Below, piece by piece: positions 1 to 10,570 of a DNA stretch of 64,000 bases (position 1 is its first letter; each line of letters starts with the position of its first letter). Origin of the DNA: Galerina marginata (Eukaryota > Basidiomycota > Agaricomycetes > Agaricales > Galerinaceae); NCBI GenBank assembly GCA_023014335.1, contig JAECYW010000008.1, positions 496,001-560,000 of the forward strand, in the 5' to 3' direction. Under the pieces are notes generated by a model, which saw only the letters and a list, made by a program, of their open reading frames with translations, was not told the DNA's origin and did no database searches. The position numbers were made by a program, and so were the translations under genes.

Positions 1-840
1 GAACCAGTCATATTTACGTTTCGGGATTGCGGAGCGTAGCTTGTCACGACCAAGGACCAGCGTCTTGATCGACTCTTGGGAGAGGTGCGAAATAGCACCG
101 TCAACGGAAGTTACAGGACAGAACATATTTTCCTGCCAAAAAGAGCAAGACTTAGCTGACAAAAGTTTGTGATTCAGAACGGTTAACGTACCAAGCTAAT
201 ATTTTGAATGCAGAGGAGGTACGCCACTGGAAGAAGCGACTGGATGTCCATGTCGACGAGAATATTAAGCAGTTCTACTTCCTTTCCATCCAGCCTACTC
301 TTTTGGTCGATATCTTTCCCAAAGACTTCCTCCCACTGATCGACTGAGTTCGGAAGGTCTAATTGAATGCGATCGACGGCGGCGTTGTACAACTGCTCGA
401 ATTCATATTTTCGTCCCAGGCGGAGCATCGACGAGATTATAGATAACTCTAAGACATCAGTAGATTTATACGTGCTAGATAAATGATGGCCAGTCAGTAT
501 CAATAGTGAAGCTAAGATCGAACTTACGGCTCCGTGTCATATAACAGCTTGAAAACATTTTTCCAGTCCGTTGGTGAATCAGTAAGGTAGACAATGGGAC
601 AGCCTTCGAGCAAGGACTCGCTACTAGTATCTGGTTGTGGAAGTTCAGTCATATCTCGGAAAACTTTCGAATGACGCGCGATGACCCCGCGATGAACTCT
701 ATATTGGGTATTTTCGGCTTGAATAATGATGTTTCCATCCTCGAACCAAAACTCGGGGCTTCTTATTGGCTGTTCAAGAGGTTTGGATCAGGCTATCATG
801 AAAAATATCTCGAGAAGACATCACTCACGATCTCGGACAT
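1..840 (-). CDS. BTB/POZ domain protein, 3' end cut by window edge
   Basis: The gene reads leftward and runs off the window. Exons consistent with splice sites are 769-528, 474-192 and 132 to beyond base 1. A possible 12-base first exon at 840-829 (M-S-E-I) would join across a GTGAGT...CAG intron, but this start is uncertain because related genes have a longer, basic N-terminus. The exon at 769-528 holds the BTB core (FWFEDGNIII...NTQYRVHRG, then LLEGCPIVYL). The next exon carries SMLRLGRKYEFEQLYNAAVDR and ends in LLPVAYLLCIQ. BTB domains mediate dimerisation and often recruit targets to cullin-3 ligases; that role is known for the family, not shown here. The intron positions match those of the BTB genes at 18640, 25107, 52242 and 54990. 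The C-terminal cysteine motif of the relatives would lie outside the window. Confidence 0.8.
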
Positions 841-1091
841 GTTATAAGGGGTCGGGAGATAGAAACACTTGAGAAACACAAAGGAAAGAGGCGATTAGAT
901 CTATTTGTGACGACAGGAGAAAGTCACGTTGTACTTACAAAGCGGCGACCGGGCCGTTCAAATCCTGATCAATGATCGTCGGGAAGAACGACGACGATGG
1001 TCCATCAAACTAAACGTCCAACGTCCAACACCAACATCCCTACGTCCACTGCTTCTTCTCTCCGGCGGATCAAGCTCTCGCAGGATTCTCA

Positions 1092-2651
1092 ATGGAGGAC
1101 ACCACCACTAAGAATGCATGTCCCATCTACAACCTCAACCGTGATCTTCTCTGGGTAATTTTTACGATGAATGCTGACATATTCTCAAACATGAGCGCTC
1201 TTCCGGATACGCGACATGCTTCCCAAGTCTGTCAAATTTGGCGCGAGATTATCCTGGATGGACCTTCTCTGTGGGGCCGACTTATCGCTCTTGACCATCT
1301 CGGCCAGGAAAAGGACGATTGGAGGAATGAGGTGATGCGTAGGGCCCAAAATTCCCTGCTGTGGGTGCATGGCGACGTTACCGGAAATAGAGATGACCCT
1401 AGGCCGTCATGGACGTTTTTTATATCTCTCCTGGCCAATCATTGGACTCGAATCCAAAGGCTCGTTGTGGACGTGGCCCCGGTCGACGTAAACGATTCAC
1501 GATGGCAAGCGATGTTGCAGCCTGCGCCTCATTTAGAAACGTTCAAGGTTCGTTTTCTAAAGTTCAGGCGCGAAGACGGGCTTCTCTTTTCTGCAGTATC
1601 CGGAGATCGCTCACTCTTCGCCAACAATGCCCCGTCCTTACGCGAAATCGATGCGACAAAGATATCGTTTGCCCTACGTGCCCCATGGACATCGAATCTC
1701 CGCACCATCTCACTATCTTCGCCCTTTACCCTTCCTCTGATATTTGATGCTCTTAAGGGGATGCCCCTTCTCGAGCACCTCAGTTTCGATAGTCTCGAAC
1801 CTGTAATGGGCGATTCTCTTTCCTTTCCACGCGTCAATCTTCCACGGCTTAATGAACTCAAGGTCGAAGGCTACCTCCACATTTGTAATACAATCCTCGA
1901 CCACATTACCCCCGGCCCCGGTTGTTCCCTGTCCCTGAGGGCCACAGACAGATCGGACACGACCCTCACAGACGAAGTGCTCACTGACACGGGAAAGCCC
2001 CTCTCACAGTACCTGACAAACTTCTATCAGGTTTATAGCCCAAAACGTATTTCTTTACAATACGTGTTCAGAGATTTTCGATTTAGCGACAACACATACC
2101 CCTCCGGACAGGGATATCCTTTTTTCATCGTTTTTATCCAGCTCACTGCAAAAGCAACCGCCCGTCCAGGCTTTCCTCTCTTCCTGAAGGCCTTCATTTC
2201 AGATTACTTTGCCACGGTCAAAATCCTGGATATCCACATCCTAAATATTCCACTTCTCTTGCGTCCTGCCTGTCTATCCATTCTCGCCGCTTTCCCATCA
2301 GTCGAGGCAATGAACACCGAGGAATATTGCCTCAAGTTCTTGGTTGAAACCGCCGCAGAAGTGTTCATCCCACATCTCTTACCTGCATTGCACACCGTTA
2401 AACTCCCTCAAATATCGATGCCGACATCTGAAAGCGACGCGATGCCCCTCATTAACTTCTTAAATTTTCGTAAAGATGCTGGATTTCCGATCAAAGTGCT
2501 TGATATCTCTAAGATGGAGGTCCAATCTTTAGGCCATTTTGGCCCAATTCTCGATCAAGACATGGCTGGAATGATTATCTTGTTTAAACGAGGGAAGGAG
2601 GTCAAAGAGGTGGTGTGTGGCAGCAATAGAGTAACGCGCTTATTTTCGTGA
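1092..2651 (+). CDS. F-box-like domain protein
   Basis: Single-exon gene of 519 residues starting at ATG 1092. The N-terminal part has the pattern seen in multicopy Agaricomycete F-box-like proteins: a short LLWVIF segment, NAD, then SQVCQIWREIILDGPSLWGRL at about residues 44-64. The rest is leucine-rich, with irregular repeats such as LPRLNELKV and MPLLEHLSF, but no recognisable catalytic motif. F-box proteins bind Skp1 and present substrates to SCF ubiquitin ligases, which is a family-level expectation. A second member of the same family lies at 8900-10414. Both are intronless while neighbouring genes are intron-rich. An alternative is a general leucine-rich orphan, but the VC.xWRxIIxxxPSLWGRL signature favours the F-box-like call. 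Confidence 0.8.
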   Translation: MEDTTTKNACPIYNLNRDLLWVIFTMNADIFSNMSALPDTRHASQVCQIWREIILDGPSLWGRLIALDHLGQEKDDWRNEVMRRAQNSLLWVHGDVTGNRDDPRPSWTFFISLLANHWTRIQRLVVDVAPVDVNDSRWQAMLQPAPHLETFKVRFLKFRREDGLLFSAVSGDRSLFANNAPSLREIDATKISFALRAPWTSNLRTISLSSPFTLPLIFDALKGMPLLEHLSFDSLEPVMGDSLSFPRVNLPRLNELKVEGYLHICNTILDHITPGPGCSLSLRATDRSDTTLTDEVLTDTGKPLSQYLTNFYQVYSPKRISLQYVFRDFRFSDNTYPSGQGYPFFIVFIQLTAKATARPGFPLFLKAFISDYFATVKILDIHILNIPLLLRPACLSILAAFPSVEAMNTEEYCLKFLVETAAEVFIPHLLPALHTVKLPQISMPTSESDAMPLINFLNFRKDAGFPIKVLDISKMEVQSLGHFGPILDQDMAGMIILFKRGKEVKEVVCGSNRVTRLFS

Positions 2652-3519
2652 TTTAAATTTAAATGTGAGTTTTCCTGTCGACTCGTATACTTTACCGACC
2701 GACCATACAAATGATTTCTTCTTATTTTTTAGTTTGTATGTAAACTAAACGTGATCGCCTCTCATATCAACTCCTCTTCTGGGATCTACCCAATGGCGTA
2801 GTTCGGCTGGTTATTGCCTCCTTCAACGTCTCCCCTACTCTTTACTCTGTGCCCCTGCGCTCTTCACTTCGTTACATTTGATGACCTTTCCTTCTACATT
2901 TGCTTATTTATAGTAAAACATAATTAATCTCCTATATTGCCTGGATATCGTATCTGGTGTTAATCCTCAGCACTCTCACTCCGGTATCAACTCTCCAGGC
3001 GTGCAACGAACATGGTCTCGAAAACATTCAAATGTTGGGACATAATTCCTTTGTGTACGCCGTGACGCGGAATTGGGTGGTTTGAGCTTGGAGTACAATA
3101 ATACCGTCATTAAACCAGATGTCGGAACGTATTATTATACTGCGTTCCGCTCTGTGATGAGGAAAGCCAGCTTCAGGTCATAAGATAATTTCGTGGCCGA
3201 ATTGCCGTTGATGGGATCAAGGGTACCCCAATGTCTTCATTGTCCGAAACTTGAACTGACCCTAATCGGCTTTATTCCCCCATCATCAACTACCGGTTTT
3301 CAACCTTGGAATTAATACTCGCCTTTGTCTGGCTCAACAGACAATATCCTGATGTGGTCGAATCCGATAAGTTGGCGCTGTTGTCCAGTTTATCGGCGTC
3401 GATGAGGCTTTACGACGGTGGTCAGCTCTGTATCGCTTCTCTCACGCTCCCATCCGCTTTACTTCCACGACAATTTTCTAGTTTGAAAGCCTGGGTTTGT
3501 GCTCCTTGAAGCTCCTTCC
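2652..3519. other. Intergenic region
   Basis: No credible gene seen. The first part is AT-rich 3' flank of the F-box gene. A pyrimidine-rich stretch around 3425-3475 lies just upstream of the P450 start and is a plausible core-promoter region; no clear TATA box was identified. Confidence 0.5.
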
Positions 3520-5460
3520 ATGTTTAATCTGCCAACGGCTTTCTGGCTCGTCTTATGCTTCCTGGCTCTGCTCTATATCTTATATCACAGACAACGTATC
3601 AGATACCCACCTGGGCCCAAAGGTTTACCATTCCTTGGGATTGCTAAGGACCATCCAAAGACGGAGTACTGGAGAACGTACGCTGATTGGGGTCGAAAAT
3701 ATGGTGCGTCTTTTGCGGTTGTATTGAATTTCCCGCCCTTTAGCACCATTCACGTCAGGGAACATCGGGCTCATTTCCTTCCATCTCCTCGGGCGTCGAA
3801 TTGTGGTATTAAATTCGACAACGGTGGCTGAAGCCTTGCTGGTCAGAAGATCAACAATATATTCTGACAGACCTTTCCCGCCAATGGGCGGACAGCTTAT
3901 GCGACGAGAAAAGAGCGTCTTTCACATGTACGTTCCTCATCACTTATTACGTCATGACAATATCCATTTTTCGCTAATCCTAAACCATAGCTCGTACAAT
4001 GAGCGATTCAAGATATACCGTAAGCTCATGCACCAAGGTTTTAATCCCATTGCGTCGCAGAATTACTGGAGGGTGGCGGAGAGAGAAGCCAGGGTCATGG
4101 TAGCTAATATCTACAAGAAACCGGACAAGATGGTGGAATATCTCAGACAGTAAGGCTCTCGTTCACATCTTCCTCCCTTGAAATACTTTATATTTTGCTA
4201 GAAACGCGGCAGCTGTCACAATGAAGATAGCTTATGGCTATACAGTCACAGGAGAAAAAGACCGTTTCGTCGAAATGGCCGAAGAAACTATGCGGGTAGG
4301 GTCTTTCGCCTCGGCTCCAGGAAGGTGGCTCGTTGATTCAATCCCAGCACGTAAGTTATTTCTACAGTTGCTGTCGCCTGGTTTATAATTTCGTGCTTTC
4401 AACCCAGTGCTATACCTCCCAGAATGGTTTCCTGGAGCTGGGTTCAAGAGGAAGGCGAAGGTATGGAGTCAGCAAATGGAACTCCAAGTCCGAGAACCTT
4501 TCGACTTCGTCAAATCGCAGATTGTACGTGGCCATTTTATTCTCGTGCCAAAATCCCAGCCGATCCTGTTATGATGCTATTTAGGCAGCAGGGATAGCCG
4601 AGGGATCTTTTTCGTCGCGCCTTCTCCAATCCACTGGCGAAGGCTTGTCGGAAGAGGAATATGAAGACCATGTTCAATGGAGTGCTGGCGCTATCTACGC
4701 TGCTGGAGCCGATACTGTAAGTAATCTTGACTCATCTCGAATTCATGCAATAATTTTCCTCAAAAGACGGTGGCTTCGGTGAAGGCGTTTTATTTCGCAA
4801 TGATGGTCTTTCCGGAAATCCAGAAGCGAGCACAGGCCGAAGTCGATACGCTCATGGAGAGGCTTGGCCGACTTCCTACCATTCAAGATCGGCCTTCCTT
4901 GCCGTACCTGGATGCCATCATGAAAGAAGCCCTGAGATGGGCTCCAGCCGTACCCATATCTCTATTTCACTGCACCGCTGCGGATGACGAATACGAAGGC
5001 TATTTCATACCGGCAAAAACAACAATTGTACCGAATATTTGGGCAATGATGCACGATCCTGAACAATATCCCAACCCTTTCGAATTTAATCCAGATCGCT
5101 TTATAAAGATCAAAGACACCGACACCGTACAGCGCGATCCACGTCAAATCGTCTTTGGGTTCGGACGGCGAGTGTGCGCCGGGCAGCATGTGGCTGAAGC
5201 GTCCATGTTTATCCAAATGGCCACCACGCTCGCGACCTTGAATATCTCGAAAGCGGTTGACGAGGATGGTCGTGTGATTGAACCCGATTTCTCATTCACC
5301 ACTGCGATTGTCAGGTACGTTCGAATGGTTATGAACAGGTTTAACTTGCAGCTTAATAGTTCGCTTTGATAGCCATATCAAACCGTTTCAGGCTATGATT
5401 ACACTTCGTCCGACCAATACAATCTCCCTTGTGCTCCATGACATCGCGATGGAGGAGTAA
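3520..5460 (+). CDS. Cytochrome P450 monooxygenase
   Basis: Eight exons keep one frame through good splice sites: 3520-3703, 3759-3927, 3991-4149, 4202-4350, 4408-4523, 4585-4716, 4767-5314 and 5373-5460, giving 514 residues. The start MFNLPTAFW leads directly into a membrane anchor (FWLVLCFLALLYILY), then a basic stretch and the proline hinge PPGPKGLPFLG. The I-helix shows AGADTT, the K-helix ExxR is EALR, and the haem loop is FGFGRRVCAG with the cysteine ligand. This is a complete, ER-anchored microsomal P450 that needs a cytochrome P450 reductase. The substrate cannot be inferred. Its neighbours are not biosynthetic genes, so it is probably a stand-alone xenobiotic or secondary-metabolite P450. 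An upstream in-frame ATG at 3499 is a possible alternative start. Confidence 0.93.
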
Positions 5461-5872
5461 CTCGCTTTGCAAGCCCACTCCCGTCTCCGGTTCTTGATCC
5501 TCTTGGTCTGGTGCTCGTTAATTTATTTATCTCCAGAGCGACATTGTTATACACCTCGACGTGAATGACATTTCAAGTCAAGATGGGAATTAACCAGTAC
5601 ATTTTAGTTTACTGAGCCGTACGTCAGTGCTCGTCCGCATTTCTATGAGATTTTCCGGAGGTCAGGCCGATTTCGTCTGGTTTGGCTCTTGTAAGTTGAG
5701 GTGCTAACCATGTCATGATGCGATATGTAAATAATCGATCATAGGGGCGAATTAGGGGGTCAAGAATCCAGCATTACTTAACTAGAAACTGTCGGTGCGA
5801 AGTATCGGCTGCGATGCCACGCAGAGAACCAAAAAAGAATGAACAAGAAATACGATGAATTTCATGACCACT
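5461..5872. other. Convergent intergenic region
   Basis: Shared 3' flank between the P450 (plus strand) and the orphan gene on the minus strand. No gene or repeat recognised. Confidence 0.5.
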
Positions 5873-6916
5873 TTATTCTCTCTTTGTAATTCCGTCGTCG
5901 GTGTTGCTGACGGACCACCTTGACTCGGCTTGGTCGGAATGGCGTGGTGGCCAATGAACCCATTGAGCACCAGCTCGAAAAGGCTCACAATATTGCACAT
6001 AGGGATTATGCCAGTGGTACATGTGAGAGGGATGCCTGTACAGCGGCGGTGACCAATTGGGGGGTCCATACCATTCGGGAAGTGGGTGAGAACGGATTCT
6101 CTGAGGGGTGGTCGATGGTCCAGGAATCCAAGTTCGGTTAACTGGGTTTCCTTGCTGGAACCAACCACATTGGGTAGCTTGAGCGGGTGGGTAATACGGC
6201 GGATACATCTCGTAGGGAAACCTGTATGGTGGAGGGTCCGATTGCAATGGTGGTGGGTATGAACTGTGCCAGTTTGGAGCGTAGTTCGAATAGGTTCCAG
6301 GAACACCTGCCCGGAATATTTCGCTGTGGTCCTGTGTCGCTTGATCGGACAGGTGCTGGGATCGCAAAGCCGGGTTCTCCCCATTTGGGGCTGAAGAACC
6401 ACCTGCATTGGTGGACGGCGTCGCCTTTCGGTCTGTCTGGCTGTTGTCCAAATTCGGTTTCAATCTTTTAGAGGGAAAGGGAGCCCTATCGAACGCTTTG
6501 CGATCTGTTGCTTGCGCAGTAGAGGTAACTGCAGGAGTGCCTCGTGTCTCCTCAGTGCCCTCTTTTTTTGCTCGTTTACACGGGCCCTGGGATACACCGT
6601 TGGTCGCTTCGGAATCCTCGGCTGTCCGTTTTTTTGAGGTGGAAATGGGCAGAGGAGATTGTGCCGCGGTATCAGGATTCATCAACATTTCAAGTTCCCT
6701 CTCTAATCGTCGCCGTTTTCCCTCCGGGTCAAGACAGGTATATGCTTTCTTTTGTGTTAATCGCTTGGGGTTACGTGCTCGAACGGGGCTGATATAGATA
6801 GCCCCATGCCTGACGAGACTGCAGGCTGTCGCCCGCGAGCGCGCGAGATTTTTTCCATGGCGCAGTGTAAGAATGAAGGAAGTTTGCGCGTGAGTGTTCA
6901 GGTCAAGTTTGATCAA
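5873..6916 (-). CDS. Orphan protein, basic N-terminal part and Pro/Tyr-rich C-terminal part
   Basis: Open frame of up to 347 codons with no family I recognise. The N-terminal third contains basic clusters that look like nuclear-localisation signals (EGKRRRLERELEMLM, SKKRTAED, KRAKKEG). The middle is Ser/Thr/Pro-rich and likely disordered. The last 120 residues are unusually rich in Pro, Tyr and Trp with recurring YPP, YRHP and PPNW motifs. The first ~35 residues may belong to an intron or untranslated leader, because a likely 3' splice site (TATCAG) precedes the SPVRARNPKR segment. An upstream exon around 7030-7180 is possible, where the minus strand has an open frame after CCCAG. The start is therefore uncertain. 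A nuclear low-complexity protein is the most that can be inferred. Confidence 0.5.
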   Translation of the reverse strand: MIKLDLNTHAQTSFILTLRHGKNLARSRATACSLVRHGAIYISPVRARNPKRLTQKKAYTCLDPEGKRRRLERELEMLMNPDTAAQSPLPISTSKKRTAEDSEATNGVSQGPCKRAKKEGTEETRGTPAVTSTAQATDRKAFDRAPFPSKRLKPNLDNSQTDRKATPSTNAGGSSAPNGENPALRSQHLSDQATQDHSEIFRAGVPGTYSNYAPNWHSSYPPPLQSDPPPYRFPYEMYPPYYPPAQATQCGWFQQGNPVNRTWIPGPSTTPQRIRSHPLPEWYGPPNWSPPLYRHPSHMYHWHNPYVQYCEPFRAGAQWVHWPPRHSDQAESRWSVSNTDDGITKRE

Positions 6917-7381
6917 TTTTTATCCGCAGGGAAGTGCGGTTAGGCAACCCAGAAGGGAGGTTTGTGAGTGAGATCTATTTTTGGATGCCGCGGTACTTCA
7001 CGGAGGACGCTTACAAAGTGATCCCTTGCGTGATCCGCATACGCCGTGAGTTACTGCGCTTATAGCACTCCCTTTCCCACTTTTTTCGATACCAACTCCT
7101 TGGCGATGGCAAGCCAAATTTCGAGCCATGTCGCTGTAATAGATGGTCTGGACGACGTCGGCGTTGATTTGAACAGGCTGGGAAGGGAGGAAAATTTATT
7201 CAGAGAGACTGAATTAACATTTCGGTCGGACGTTCCGTGGTTGAGAAAAGAACCAAGTTAAAACGGATCCGAAGGTAGTAACGAAGTTTTATAATACATG
7301 TGTCGAGGACGGCAATAAATGAAGCCTTCATATATCCATAAATCAGAAAGATAAGCACACTATTGTGTCACTTGCGAACTC
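6917..7381. other. Intergenic region, possible 5' exon of the orphan gene
   Basis: The minus strand has an open stretch after a polypyrimidine/CCCAG acceptor near 7175. It could be an upstream exon of the gene at 5873-6916. No other feature was recognised. Confidence 0.3.
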
Positions 7382-8593
7382 CTAGTTCAAGACCCAACGT
7401 CTGACCACTTCCCGACCCCCGATCTCTGGATGAAGCAGAACGCGAACGAGGAAAAATTGGAGGAGCTTACGGCGCGAGTCGAGGAACGCTGGACGGAAGC
7501 GTCCTAGCGCGGATTTGGGTGGCAGAGCTGGGATTGAGGGTAGGAGGGAGGGCTGTAGAGCGAATAGGTTAATGGGCTGGGTAAAATTAAGGCGGAAGAG
7601 ATGACGGTTGAGAAGAAATGACATAAGGGAATTAAGACGAACGCGAGACGAGGGTAAGAAAAACGAGGATAACAGGTTTAAAATGGAGAGGAAACGGCAG
7701 GGACGAATAAAATGATAAAGACATACGGGTAAAGTCCTCTTTAAGTCCTCTCTCAGCTCCTCAAATGCACGGTATCTTTTCAGCACATGCATAGCTGTTC
7801 CCTCCCGCGTCGTAATCACGCAATCGTACACAACATACGCACCACCACCCCCCATCGACACCGACTTGGTGCCCCCCGACCCAAACTTTCCTCCTCCGTC
7901 CCCCACGGTGGACCAGCCAGCTATGTGCACGTCCTGTGCGAAGAGCGGAGCCAAGCCTGACAGCGTACTACCTGTGTTATCCGCCAGGAAGATGTCCGCT
8001 GAGAAGATGGATTCTGGTGGGAGAGAGCTTGGACGTCGACGATAAGCCGGCGGTGCCAGAGCTGGCGGATTGGGCTTGGGCTTGGTTAATTTCGTGGCGT
8101 GCTTCGGTTTGCGCACTGGTGTATTAGATCTCGTGAACTGACAAGACATAATGATATTCGTAAAGAAAGCAAACATAAACGGGAGATGGAAGGAACTCAC
8201 CATGTCAGTCTCGTCTTCGTAATTTGCGCAGAGTTCGTCGTACAATCTAGCCTCTTCCTCGACGTCTATCGAATCGGCATTCGATGATGACGGCAGTACC
8301 TCGAGTTTAGCGGTGGTATTAGCGAAGGGGTGAACTGGGACTGGAGGAGGAGTAGTCGCCCTAGCCCTCCTATTGGTATTCTGGTGAGGCTTTGAAGGCT
8401 CTGACCGGTAAAATTTGGCTGCTGTAGACGCAAATGTTGCAGCTGCTATAGGAGTAGAAGATATTGAAAATCCAGTCGCATTTTTGGGAGTAACAGAGAG
8501 ATTTGAGTTCAATGAGCCCGTAAAACTGCGCTTCCTATCGCCAACGGTAAGGGCAAGTCGTGACGGTCCTCCGATATTGGACTCTCTTTCCAT
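7382..8593 (-). CDS. PX-domain protein, Ypt35-like
   Basis: The chosen start is the ATG at 8593 (MERESNIGG); the frame stays open further upstream, so a longer form is possible. Two introns fit: a 63-base one after EDETDM (GTGAGT...TGTCAG, about 8201-8139) and a longer one after KRTLP (GTATGT...CTACAG, about 7728-7558). The C-terminal half is a PX domain: a GWSTVGD strand, AYVVYDC, the phosphoinositide-binding KRYRAFEELREDL (RYxxFxxL), and PPKSALGRFRPAFLDSRRK, ending HPEIGGREVVRRW. This order and the short C-terminal placement resemble fungal Ypt35, an endosomal/vacuolar PX protein that binds PI3P and recruits Vps13. The N-terminal half is Ser/Thr/Pro-rich and probably disordered. The assignment to PX is firm, to Ypt35 moderate. 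Confidence 0.85.
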   Translation of the reverse strand: MERESNIGGPSRLALTVGDRKRSFTGSLNSNLSVTPKNATGFSISSTPIAAATFASTAAKFYRSEPSKPHQNTNRRARATTPPPVPVHPFANTTAKLEVLPSSSNADSIDVEEEARLYDELCANYEDETDMVSSFHLPFMFAFFTNIIMSCQFTRSNTPVRKPKHATKLTKPKPNPPALAPPAYRRRPSSLPPESIFSADIFLADNTGSTLSGLAPLFAQDVHIAGWSTVGDGGGKFGSGGTKSVSMGGGGAYVVYDCVITTREGTAMHVLKRYRAFEELREDLKRTLPVCLYHFIRPCRFLSILNLLSSFFLPSSRVRLNSLMSFLLNRHLFRLNFTQPINLFALQPSLLPSIPALPPKSALGRFRPAFLDSRRKLLQFFLVRVLLHPEIGGREVVRRWVLN

Positions 8594-8899
8594 GAGCACG
8601 GTTTTGGTGATGACTATGTTGTCGAAGTCCTTTCTTTGGACCACAAGATGAATATAGCGCGAAAATAAACCCAAATCAGTATTTCATGACGGAAAAAAGT
8701 AAATCCAGGCTTAGATAGAGACAGAGGTTGAAAACGTTGAAGAGCGATGACGAGGGTTTGGACACTTACAAATATGAAGTCCCACGGTCTGCATTGGGAA
8801 TTTGATCGTACCTGCGCCACTCATTTCGGAGCGCGGACTATAGTGCACCTTTATCTCGAGAGAAATTTGCGCTTTGAACCTAATCGAAAGGATCCCAGA

Positions 8900-10414
8900 A
8901 TGCACCCCACCTCAAAAACTCTCTCTATCGCCGAATCGGGAACCACGGCGGTTGAAAGGAACCCACATGGTCGTCACCAACCGATATATATCCTGTACGA
9001 GGACATACTCCAGAGGATCTTCTGGATTAACGCCGATATGGACGCCGAGTCAACTGGACCGCATCGAGACCATGACTCCTGGAAGTTTCGAGCCATAACA
9101 ATAACGCGCTACTCATCGCAAGTCTGTCGCCACTGGCGTCAGATTATCATAGAATCCCCATCATTGTGGGGCAGATTAATCGATCTCCAACTTCTGCAAC
9201 AGAGCAAGGAAGCCTGGAGGAAAGAAGTTTTCCACAGAACCCAGGACTCCCTCCTCTATGTCAAGGGAACATCATCTCCAGGTTTATTCGAAAGTCTTAT
9301 CAAAACCTACTGGACACGGGTCCACGAGTTAGATGTTGTTATCCTTGGGCCGCAAACCCTGACTTTCGAAACATGCGAGTATATGAACAAGCCGAATCAA
9401 AACCTTCGATCCTTCAAACTCTCTACCCCACCCGAACCTGCATATGACACAGTTTTCCCGACCTACGCGCCATCCCTGCGCGTGTTTCATACTGGCAATA
9501 TAAAATTCAGCCCAACGTCGACCTGGCTGCCTCAAATTTCCAGCCTCTTGCTTTCCTATGACCCATCCTTTCAAATAACCTTCGTACAACTATTCAAAAT
9601 TATCTCCAAAATGCCGAACCTTCAATACCTGTCCTTGAGGCGAGCAGTCCTGCCTGCCTTGGACCAGTCGGTGAACATCATCAGTCTCCCCAAACTGTCC
9701 GAGGTTGTCGTTCATGACAAGGATATAAACACTGCGATTGCTATCCTGGAGCATATTGAGCCAGCCACAGGTTGTTCTCTCAACTTTAAATGCCCTGATA
9801 GCAGTGCTCTAAATAACGCTGAATTGGCATCACGCGCACATGCCGTTCTATCCCACTATTCCAAGGCGTACTTCGACAACCACACTCCCACAGAGCTTTC
9901 GATAAAGACGGCGGTTCGGTCGGTATGGATGGAGACTCCAGTTGCAGAACTCAGCGATTCATATCTTCACACTAGCTATACACCCAAAGATACATGGGCC
10001 GTCCTTCACTCCCTTACTTCCTGTCGTTTGTCCACCGTTAGGTCCCTGAGCATTGATATAATGTTCACGGGTTTCCTGCCATCGGAATCTCTATTTGTTC
10101 GATTCCTCCACAGCTTTTCATCTGTGGAGGTAATGGACGCCACCATGCGAACAATTGCAGTGCTCAACTCAATAAATTTAGAAACGGAGGTGATCTTTCC
10201 TCGCATGGCAGAGCTGAAGCTGGCCGGATTCATCATCAGCCATATCAACGACCCGGTTCCCCAATTCCTGCGGTACAGAGTAGAGATAGGCTTTCCTGTG
10301 AGGCTGTTGGACCTAACAAAATGCCTGTACACATCCGAAGGCGCGGTACGGAGAAGCTACTTAGAACAATCTCCAGACCTGGAACTGGTCTTTCATAGTA
10401 GCTATTCAAGTTAG
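8900..10414 (+). CDS. F-box-like domain protein (second member)
   Basis: Single-exon gene of about 504 residues from the ATG at 8900 (MHPTSKTL). The frame is open upstream, but no better start context is seen. The segment IYILYEDILQRIFWINADMD, followed by SSQVCRHWRQIIIESPSLWGRL, matches the gene at 1092-2651 almost position for position and marks an F-box-like module. The remaining sequence is leucine-rich without other known domains. The expected role is substrate recognition in an SCF-type ubiquitin ligase, from family knowledge only. The gene starts about 300 bases from the start of the divergent PX gene, so the two may share a promoter region (8594-8899). Confidence 0.8.
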   Translation: MHPTSKTLSIAESGTTAVERNPHGRHQPIYILYEDILQRIFWINADMDAESTGPHRDHDSWKFRAITITRYSSQVCRHWRQIIIESPSLWGRLIDLQLLQQSKEAWRKEVFHRTQDSLLYVKGTSSPGLFESLIKTYWTRVHELDVVILGPQTLTFETCEYMNKPNQNLRSFKLSTPPEPAYDTVFPTYAPSLRVFHTGNIKFSPTSTWLPQISSLLLSYDPSFQITFVQLFKIISKMPNLQYLSLRRAVLPALDQSVNIISLPKLSEVVVHDKDINTAIAILEHIEPATGCSLNFKCPDSSALNNAELASRAHAVLSHYSKAYFDNHTPTELSIKTAVRSVWMETPVAELSDSYLHTSYTPKDTWAVLHSLTSCRLSTVRSLSIDIMFTGFLPSESLFVRFLHSFSSVEVMDATMRTIAVLNSINLETEVIFPRMAELKLAGFIISHINDPVPQFLRYRVEIGFPVRLLDLTKCLYTSEGAVRRSYLEQSPDLELVFHSSYSS

Positions 10415-10570
10415 AAAGCTTTATGATTTCATTCTCACAAATCCTAGCTATCTTTTAAGATATATCAAAAGATTTATTTGATTTACATTCCCAATAGGCG
10501 TCGTTTCAGTTGTTAACACTATTGAAAACTACTTGCCTTAGAGCAAGGTACCTAGCAGAACTTCCGCGAA

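Noticed and set aside
3520..8593. Secondary-metabolite gene cluster around the P450
   Set aside because: The neighbours are F-box-like, orphan and PX genes. No synthase, transporter or other tailoring enzyme was found.
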